Part shown: positions 58,654-64,000 of the stretch, piece by piece
How positions within the stretch are numbered: position 1 is the stretch's first letter
Layout: each line of letters opens with the position of its first letter
Assembly (NCBI RefSeq): GCF_000429965.1
Contig: NZ_AUCW01000013.1
Coordinates: 62,001-126,000, forward strand
Source of the DNA: Desulfogranum mediterraneum DSM 13871
Lineage (GTDB): Bacteria > Desulfobacterota > Desulfobulbia > Desulfobulbales > Desulfobulbaceae
Reading direction: 5' to 3'
DNA: 64,000 nucleotides
Position numbers and translations under genes: made by a program
Notes under the pieces: generated by a model
What the model was told of the DNA's origin: nothing
The model's database searches: none
The model's input: only the letters and a program-made list of their open reading frames with translations

Positions 58654-61600
58654 ACCGGGTTGTCGACTTCACCCTCAGGCAGAAGGTGGTCATCAACCTC
58701 CTGTTTGTGCTCCTGATCGTGATCGGGGCCTTTATCGTTTTCCTGCTGCCCATCGATCGCTATCCCAACATCCAGTTCGGCAAGATGTACATCAACACCT
58801 TTCTCCCCGGGGCCTCACCCGAGGAGGTGGAGACCCTGGTCACCAGGGAAATCGAAGACGGCCTGGAGCGCCTGGAAGATATCGACTACATCCGTTCGAG
58901 CAGCTACCGGGAGCGCTCCAACATCGTCATCAAGTTTGCCGATGACAGTGACTACCGCAAACTCTTTGACGATGTCCGGATCAAGGTGCTCTCCATTACC
59001 AAGGACCTGCCTCCGGGTGCCGATCCACCGGTGTTCAACCTGCTGGATGTGGGGGACTGGTTCCCGGCCATCAGCGTCAATGTCTCGGGCAGGCAGAGCA
59101 ACACCACCCTCAAGCTGGTTGCCGAGGAGTTGAAGATCCCCCTCAGCGCCATCCCGGGCGTCCAGGAGGTCAAGCTGCTGGGAGCGTATACCCCGGAGTT
59201 CCACCTCCTCCTGGACCAGGAGAAACTCAGCCAGCGGGGCTTGACCTTCAGCCAAGTCGCCACCGCCCTGGCCCGGGCCAACCTCACCCTGCCCGCCGGT
59301 CACGGACTCACCCCGGAGGGGGAGTTCAGCCTCCGGGTGGATGAACAGTTCACCACCAGGGACCAGCTGCTGGAGACGATCATCCGCACCGACGGCGATG
59401 GTTCGTTCACCCGGGTGGCCGACGTAACCGGGGATGCGCTCCACAGCCACCGGGATCCCTTTATCATCGCCTCGGTAAACGGCAGGGAGTGCGTCACCCT
59501 CCAAATACTGAAGAGCGAGCAGGGCAATAGCCTGGCCATTGCCGCAGGGGTCCGTCAACTGGTGGAGCGTCTCGCCCCCCTCTATGCCCGGGAAGAGATC
59601 ACCCTCTCCGTCAGCCAGGACTCGAGCAAAAACATCCGGGACTCGATCCGGGTCCTGGGGGTCAACCTCCTGGTCGGAATTGTCCTGGTCTGCTGGCTCA
59701 TCTGGGCCTTCATGGGTTTCCGCAACGCCGCCCTCACCACCATCGGCATCCCCTTTGCCTTCCTGGTCACCCTGATCCTGATGTACCTGACCGGCAACTC
59801 CATCAACGAGGTCTCCCTCTTTGCCTTTGTCCTGGTCTCAGGGATCATTGTCGATGATGCCATCGTGGTGGTGGAGAACATCTATCGCCATATCCAGGAG
59901 GGGCGCCCGCTGGAGATGGCCATCGTCACCGGCACCTCCGAGGTCTTCCTGCCGGTGCTCTCGGCCACCCTGACCACGGTTGCCGCCTTCCTGCCCATGC
60001 TGCTGATGACCGGTATGGTGGGCGATTTTTTTGCCATCATCCCCAAGACCATCGTCTTTGCCCTGCTGGCCTCGCTGTTGGAGTGCCTGCTCATCCTGCC
60101 CTGCCATTACCTGGAGTTCGGCCGGCGTCGCGCCTCCTCCGGGGCAGGGGAACAGCATCGACCGGAGCGGAGACATGGGGATGGCCGGATCATGGCAGGG
60201 CTGCGGAGCGTCTTTAACCGGGCCATCCGACTGGCCCTGCGTTTTCGCCTCAGCTGCCAGGCGCTGCTGCTGGTAGCCTTTGGCCTGGCACTGCTGATCT
60301 TTGTGCTCTCTTTCCAGGGCAAGAGCAAGCTGCTGCGAATCCAGTTTTTCCCGGACAACTACTCCCTCTACTACGTGGAACTCTTCGGCCCTGCCGGGAC
60401 CTCCATGGAGACCACCAACCAGACCATCCTCGAGCTCTCCCGGATCATCCATGACCAGGGACCGGGCATGGCGGAATCGGCCCTGGGGTTCAGCGGCTAC
60501 TATATTGATGAAGATTTCACCCCCCAGTACGGCAACACCCTGGGCCACATCGCCGTCACCCTCCCCCCGTCGGAGCAGAGGCGGCTGAGCGATTACCCGG
60601 AAAACGACGTGGTCCGCCACCTGGAATATATGCGCAGCCTGCTCGCCCCGCACCTGCCCGCCGACTTCACCATGGTGGTCCGACCGGAAAAAGACGGCCC
60701 CCCCACGGGCAAGGACCTCACCATTCGGGTTCTGGGCACCAGTGAGGCCGGGGTGGCCGCCTTGGCAGCAAGCCTCAGCACCTTCCTCACCAGCAACCCC
60801 GATACAGGGCCGCTGCTCCGGGATGTGAAAAACGACCAGGGCAAGGTCAACCGGGTCTTTCGTATCCGCCTGCTCAAGGAACGGGTGGCAGAGTGGGGGC
60901 TGGACCCGGGCGAGGTCGTTGCCCTGGCCGCAGCGACCCTCAACGGCCGGCTGGTGGGCAGAATGCGCCTGCCCGAAGAGCAGGTGGACCTGATCGTCAA
61001 GATGGCCCGCCCCAGGGAGGTGGACCTGCTCCAGCTCCTGGATACCCCGGTGATCGAACACCCCAGGGGAATGATCCGCCTGGGTGATCTCTGCACCCTG
61101 GAGTTTAGCCGGGAACCGGGCATCCTCAACCGTTTCCAGCAGCAGCGGGCCATCACCCTGACCGCCAACCTCAAACCAGGGGCCTCCCTCTCGGCGGCTG
61201 CGGTGGTCGCCATGACCCGGGACTACTACCAGACCATCCGCAGCGCCTTCCCCGGGGCCACGCTGATCTTTGCCGGTGAGCATGAGTCCACCCGCCAATC
61301 CTTTATCTCCCTCTCCCATGCCTTTATCGTTGCCACCCTGGTCATCTACCTGATTCTGGCGGCCCAGTTCCAATCCTACCTCCAACCCCTGATCATCATC
61401 ACAGCCATCGTCTTTGCCCTGATCGGGGTGATCTTCGGCACCTTCTTCTCCAGAACCCTCTTTACCATCAACAGCTTTGTGGCGGTGATCGGGGTGACCG
61501 GGGTGGTGGTCAACGACTCCCTGGTGCTGGTGGCCTTTCTCAACCGCTGCTACCAGAGCGGAATGAGCCGCCAGCAGGCCATCATCACGGCCACCAACAC

Positions 61601-61814
61601 CCGCCTGCGCCCCATCCTGCTCACCACCTTCACCACCACCCTGGGACTGCTGCCCATGGCCCTGGGAATTCCGGAATACTCCATCGTCTGGGGGTCCATG
61701 GCCATGACCTTTGTCACCGGCCTCTGCAGCGCCACCCTGCTGACCATCATCATCATTCCGGTGCAGTGGGAGATGGTCACAAAATCTTTTGACCGACAAA
61801 AAAAGATACCCTAA
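58650..61814 (+). CDS. RND (AcrB-type) efflux transporter
   Basis: This 1054-residue proton-driven pump has 12 membrane helices and two large periplasmic loops. It opens VVINLLFVLLIVIGAF and contains the paired aspartates in GIIVDDAIVVVENIYRH of helix 4. GVTGVVVNDSLVLVAFLN marks the second half. PGASPEEVETLVTREIEDGLE is the usual porter start. No outer-membrane channel gene is adjacent. The substrate is unknown. It follows its adaptor with a four-base overlap. Confidence 0.95.
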   Translation: MNRVVDFTLRQKVVINLLFVLLIVIGAFIVFLLPIDRYPNIQFGKMYINTFLPGASPEEVETLVTREIEDGLERLEDIDYIRSSSYRERSNIVIKFADDSDYRKLFDDVRIKVLSITKDLPPGADPPVFNLLDVGDWFPAISVNVSGRQSNTTLKLVAEELKIPLSAIPGVQEVKLLGAYTPEFHLLLDQEKLSQRGLTFSQVATALARANLTLPAGHGLTPEGEFSLRVDEQFTTRDQLLETIIRTDGDGSFTRVADVTGDALHSHRDPFIIASVNGRECVTLQILKSEQGNSLAIAAGVRQLVERLAPLYAREEITLSVSQDSSKNIRDSIRVLGVNLLVGIVLVCWLIWAFMGFRNAALTTIGIPFAFLVTLILMYLTGNSINEVSLFAFVLVSGIIVDDAIVVVENIYRHIQEGRPLEMAIVTGTSEVFLPVLSATLTTVAAFLPMLLMTGMVGDFFAIIPKTIVFALLASLLECLLILPCHYLEFGRRRASSGAGEQHRPERRHGDGRIMAGLRSVFNRAIRLALRFRLSCQALLLVAFGLALLIFVLSFQGKSKLLRIQFFPDNYSLYYVELFGPAGTSMETTNQTILELSRIIHDQGPGMAESALGFSGYYIDEDFTPQYGNTLGHIAVTLPPSEQRRLSDYPENDVVRHLEYMRSLLAPHLPADFTMVVRPEKDGPPTGKDLTIRVLGTSEAGVAALAASLSTFLTSNPDTGPLLRDVKNDQGKVNRVFRIRLLKERVAEWGLDPGEVVALAAATLNGRLVGRMRLPEEQVDLIVKMARPREVDLLQLLDTPVIEHPRGMIRLGDLCTLEFSREPGILNRFQQQRAITLTANLKPGASLSAAAVVAMTRDYYQTIRSAFPGATLIFAGEHESTRQSFISLSHAFIVATLVIYLILAAQFQSYLQPLIIITAIVFALIGVIFGTFFSRTLFTINSFVAVIGVTGVVVNDSLVLVAFLNRCYQSGMSRQQAIITATNTRLRPILLTTFTTTLGLLPMALGIPEYSIVWGSMAMTFVTGLCSATLLTIIIIPVQWEMVTKSFDRQKKIP

Positions 61815-62129
61815 GCTAAAAAAGGCAAGCAAGAGATTGCAACTTACGGGCAGAGGGGTACAATGGCTGCAGATCATGATCAGAAAAGATACCGGCTCTC
61901 CAGCGGCATATTCTGCAGACAGGAAGGCCTCGATGACGGAAGCAGCAGACACCACCACTGCCTGACGCCTCCGTGACGACCGGCAACAGGTGCTCCCGCC
62001 CTCCAGCTCCGCTGTCCGTTTTTCAGGACAGCGATGATGGCCCTGTGGCGGTGATTATCCCAATATCAACAGAGAAGTACCATCGATCCGCTCAAGGATC
62101 GCCCTAACCCCAACAGTGGAGGAAACAGC
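61815..62129. other. Intergenic region before the ferredoxin gene
   Basis: In these 315 bases a 7-bp palindrome GCTGTCC-N8-GGACAGC (62011-62017 and 62026-62032) lies about 100 bases before the ferredoxin. I see no confident promoter, protein or RNA. Confidence 0.35.
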
Positions 62130-62318
62130 ATGGCAGAAATACGAATCGACCAGGAAGAGTGTATCGGCTGTGAGGCCTGTGTAGAGATCTGCCCGGATGT
62201 CTTTGCCTTTGATGATGACGAGACCAAGGCCTATGTCATCGACGGCGCCGATCCCGGGGCAGACTGCGTGGACGAGGCCATCGCCTCCTGCCCGGCAGAG
62301 TGTATCTTCAAAGAATAA
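62130..62318 (+). CDS. Single-cluster 4Fe-4S ferredoxin (D. gigas type)
   Basis: This 62-residue electron carrier has C11, C14, C17 (CIGCEAC) and C54 (SCP), which match the four cluster ligands of D. gigas ferredoxin. C21 and C46 fit the pair that forms a disulfide there. An extra cysteine, C58, is present. The motif CVEICPDVFAF is near-identical in style to the sulfate-reducer ferredoxins. GGAGG precedes the ATG. It may serve pyruvate oxidoreductase or hydrogenase; the partner is not adjacent. Confidence 0.93.
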   Translation: MAEIRIDQEECIGCEACVEICPDVFAFDDDETKAYVIDGADPGADCVDEAIASCPAECIFKE

Positions 62319-62594
62319 CCGCTCCCACCTGATCTGGCCGGTGTCGGCCCGCCTGCGAGACCGCACTGACCAGATCCTCTCCAGTACCTGCCCCCCTGGC
62401 AGTTCTGCAGCTCTGCAGTTCTTTCACCATCCCCCCTGTCATCACCGTCCAAGATCAGCAGCGTCCTCAGGCCAAGTGCCGCTGACCAGGGCTGAGCCCC
62501 GGTCCTTTTGGGAACCATTCCCTGCTTCGTTTCCAGCTCATTCATGCTATAGTGCAGAGAGAGAAGATTCCTCAACCTGCAAGGAGGACGGACC

Positions 62595-63554
62595 ATGGCC
62601 CAGGAAAACAACGACAAGATCCGCCTTGGCATCAGCTCCTGCCTGCTGGGCAACCAGGTCCGCTATAACGGCGGCCACCAGCGCGACCCCTATCTCACCG
62701 ATACCCTCTCCCGATTTTTCGATTTTGTACCGGTCTGCCCGGAGGTGGAGTGCGGCCTGCCGGTCCCCCGGGAGGCCATGCGGCTGGTGGGGGATCCCGA
62801 AGCCCCCAGGTTGGTGACCGTCACCTCCCGGATCGACCTCAGCGAGCAGATGAACCGCTGGGCCCGGCGACGGGTACGCGAGCTGGAGGATGAGGAGATC
62901 TGCGGTTTTATCTTTAAGAGCAAGTCACCCTCCTCGGGGATGGAACGGGTCAAGGTCTATGACCACAACAATGTCCCCCGAGCCGTTGGCGTGGGGCTGT
63001 TTGCCAGGATCTTCAAGGAACACTTCCCGCTGCTGCCCACCGAAGAGGAGGGCCGCCTGCACGATATGGGACTCAGGGAAAACTTTATCGAATCGGTCTT
63101 TGTCTACCGCCGTTGGCGAGCGCTCCTGGCCGCCCCCAGCCCGGGCAAACTGGTCGCCTTCCACAGCGAGCACAAGATGCTCCTCCGGGCCCACAGCGAA
63201 AAGCTCTACCGACAGCTCGGCAAGATCGTCGCCGAGGCAGGCAGTCAGGACTTGCCCACCCTGCTTGAGCGCTACCAGGCCCCCCTGATGGCTGCCATGC
63301 GGCTCAAGCCCACGGTCAAGAAACACCTCAACGTCCTGCTCCACATCGTGGGCCACTTTAAGAAGCTGCTCTCCAGTGACGAAAAGAAAGAGCTGCTTGA
63401 GCTGATTGAGCGCTACGGTGAGCAGCATCTGCCCCTGATTGTTCCCATCACCCTGATCAACCACTATGTCCGCAAGTATAAGGAGCCCTACCTCCAGCGC
63501 CAATACTACCTGCATCCCCATCCCCTGGAACTGAAACTGCGCAACCATGCCTGA
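62595..63554 (+). CDS. DUF523-DUF1722 protein
   Basis: This 319-residue two-domain protein begins with DUF523 (GISSCLLGNQVRYNGGHQRD, CPEVECGLPVPREAM), a family that includes the 2-thiouracil desulfidase TudS and holds an Fe-S cluster through cysteines. The C-terminal DUF1722 (YbgA-like) block has LVAFHSEHKMLLRAHS and MRLKPTVKKHLNVLLHIVGHF. It could act in sulfur-modified nucleobase metabolism (inference). A strong AAGGAGG precedes the ATG. Last seven bases or so overlap the next gene. Confidence 0.9.
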   Translation: MAQENNDKIRLGISSCLLGNQVRYNGGHQRDPYLTDTLSRFFDFVPVCPEVECGLPVPREAMRLVGDPEAPRLVTVTSRIDLSEQMNRWARRRVRELEDEEICGFIFKSKSPSSGMERVKVYDHNNVPRAVGVGLFARIFKEHFPLLPTEEEGRLHDMGLRENFIESVFVYRRWRALLAAPSPGKLVAFHSEHKMLLRAHSEKLYRQLGKIVAEAGSQDLPTLLERYQAPLMAAMRLKPTVKKHLNVLLHIVGHFKKLLSSDEKKELLELIERYGEQHLPLIVPITLINHYVRKYKEPYLQRQYYLHPHPLELKLRNHA

Positions 63555-64000
63555 GACCATGCCCGCCACCATCCTGATCACCGGTGCCACCGGCTATATC
63601 GGCAGAAGGCTGAGCCATCGGCTGCTGGCTGATACCAACCACCCCATTCGGATCCTGGTCCGCAACCGCAACAAGGTCCAGCGTATCCTGAGCGAGCAGG
63701 TGGATATCCACGAGGGAGACACCTTTGACCGGGAAGCACTCTCCCAGGCCCTGGAAGGCGTGGATACGGCCTATTACCTGATCCACTCCATGGGCTCGAC
63801 TCAGGATTATCAGGAGCTGGACCGGCGGAGTGCGGAGAATTTCAGAGACTGCTGTATCGCCTCCGGGGTCCGGAGGATCATCTATCTGGGCGGATTGGGG
63901 GTCAAGGCCGATGCCAGCGCACACCTGCTCAGTCGGATCGAAACCGGCGAGATCCTCAGCAATCGGCCCCGGGAAATCCAGACCATCTGGCTCAGGGCCG
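63547..64000 (+). CDS. NAD(P)-binding epimerase/NmrA-like protein (3' end outside window)
   Basis: The first 151 codons are visible. ILITGATGYIGRRLSHRLL is a Rossmann motif of the extended SDR/NmrA group. It is followed by HPIRILVRNRNKVQRI and AYYLIHSMGSTQDY, as in proteins that often carry a C-terminal DUF2867. The rest lies beyond the window. The ATG at 63547 overlaps the previous stop codon; a second ATG at 63559 is as likely. Coupled to the DUF523-DUF1722 gene. Confidence 0.88.
   Translation, partial: MPETMPATILITGATGYIGRRLSHRLLADTNHPIRILVRNRNKVQRILSEQVDIHEGDTFDREALSQALEGVDTAYYLIHSMGSTQDYQELDRRSAENFRDCCIASGVRRIIYLGGLGVKADASAHLLSRIETGEILSNRPREIQTIWLRA

Noticed and set aside
1-64000. Prophage, insertion sequence or defence island
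   Set aside because: No transposase, integrase, phage structural or restriction genes were recognised; the genes are mostly housekeeping and envelope functions.

Overview
The window looks like one stretch of chromosome from a GC-rich, anaerobic, sulfur-metabolising Gram-negative bacterium. A member of the Desulfobulbales or a related Desulfobacterota lineage fits best. This is inference from gene content: a ferredoxin with the cysteine layout of the Desulfovibrio gigas protein, several outer-membrane proteins, a small symporter accessory protein and small conserved proteins of sulfate-reducer type. There is no rRNA to settle it, and I found no tRNA, CRISPR array, transposase or prophage gene. 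Coding density is high. Many genes overlap by 1-4 bases, so most of the window is a set of translationally coupled operons.

Layout. 1-10 kb: a cut-off cyclic-nucleotide-binding methyltransferase, a FadL porin, a D-amino-acid transaminase, a Cache-HAMP-PAS-GGDEF-EAL protein, a SprT-like/M48 peptidase pair, and a MauE-rhodanese pair. 11-17 kb: two small membrane proteins, then a six-gene minus-strand run (metX, metW, cysE, cysK, MOSC, YkgJ) joining homoserine acetylation to cysteine synthesis. 17-31 kb: a porin, the ABC-F protein EttA, a radical SAM/SPASM maturase without a visible substrate, a fused acyl-ligase/ACP/acyltransferase, a nitroreductase, a ParB-like/RAM protein with a phosphoesterase, two lipoproteins, a HAD phosphatase and a CinA-type protein. 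31-44 kb: a DUF748 envelope protein, a solitary ZnuA, three tandem Hsp20 genes opposite an unknown protein, RsmB, a DUF6657-like protein, an aminopeptidase, a PIN-PhoH protein and pyrF. 44-51 kb: ilvBN behind a leader-peptide attenuator, a 56-residue orphan protein, an Lrp regulator, and a symporter with its small partner. 50-57 kb: a seven-gene membrane-lipid operon (CFA-type methyltransferase, DUF1365, FAD oxidoreductase, SDR, NTF2-like, chalcone-isomerase-like, DUF2878) with an octamer repeat in front. 57-64 kb: a rhodanese-YceI fusion, an RND efflux pair, a ferredoxin, a DUF523-DUF1722 protein and a cut-off NAD(P)-binding protein.

The most interesting signals are regulatory or contextual. 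They are a complete ilvB-type transcription attenuator whose leader peptide ends in Val/Ile codons; six perfect 8-bp repeats ahead of the lipid operon, which could vary in number; an orphan SPASM maturase; a strong palindrome with a T-run between znuA and the DUF748 gene; and a rhodanese domain that has lost its catalytic cysteine. Nothing here is clearly a new defence or mobile system. Most of the window is housekeeping and envelope biology.
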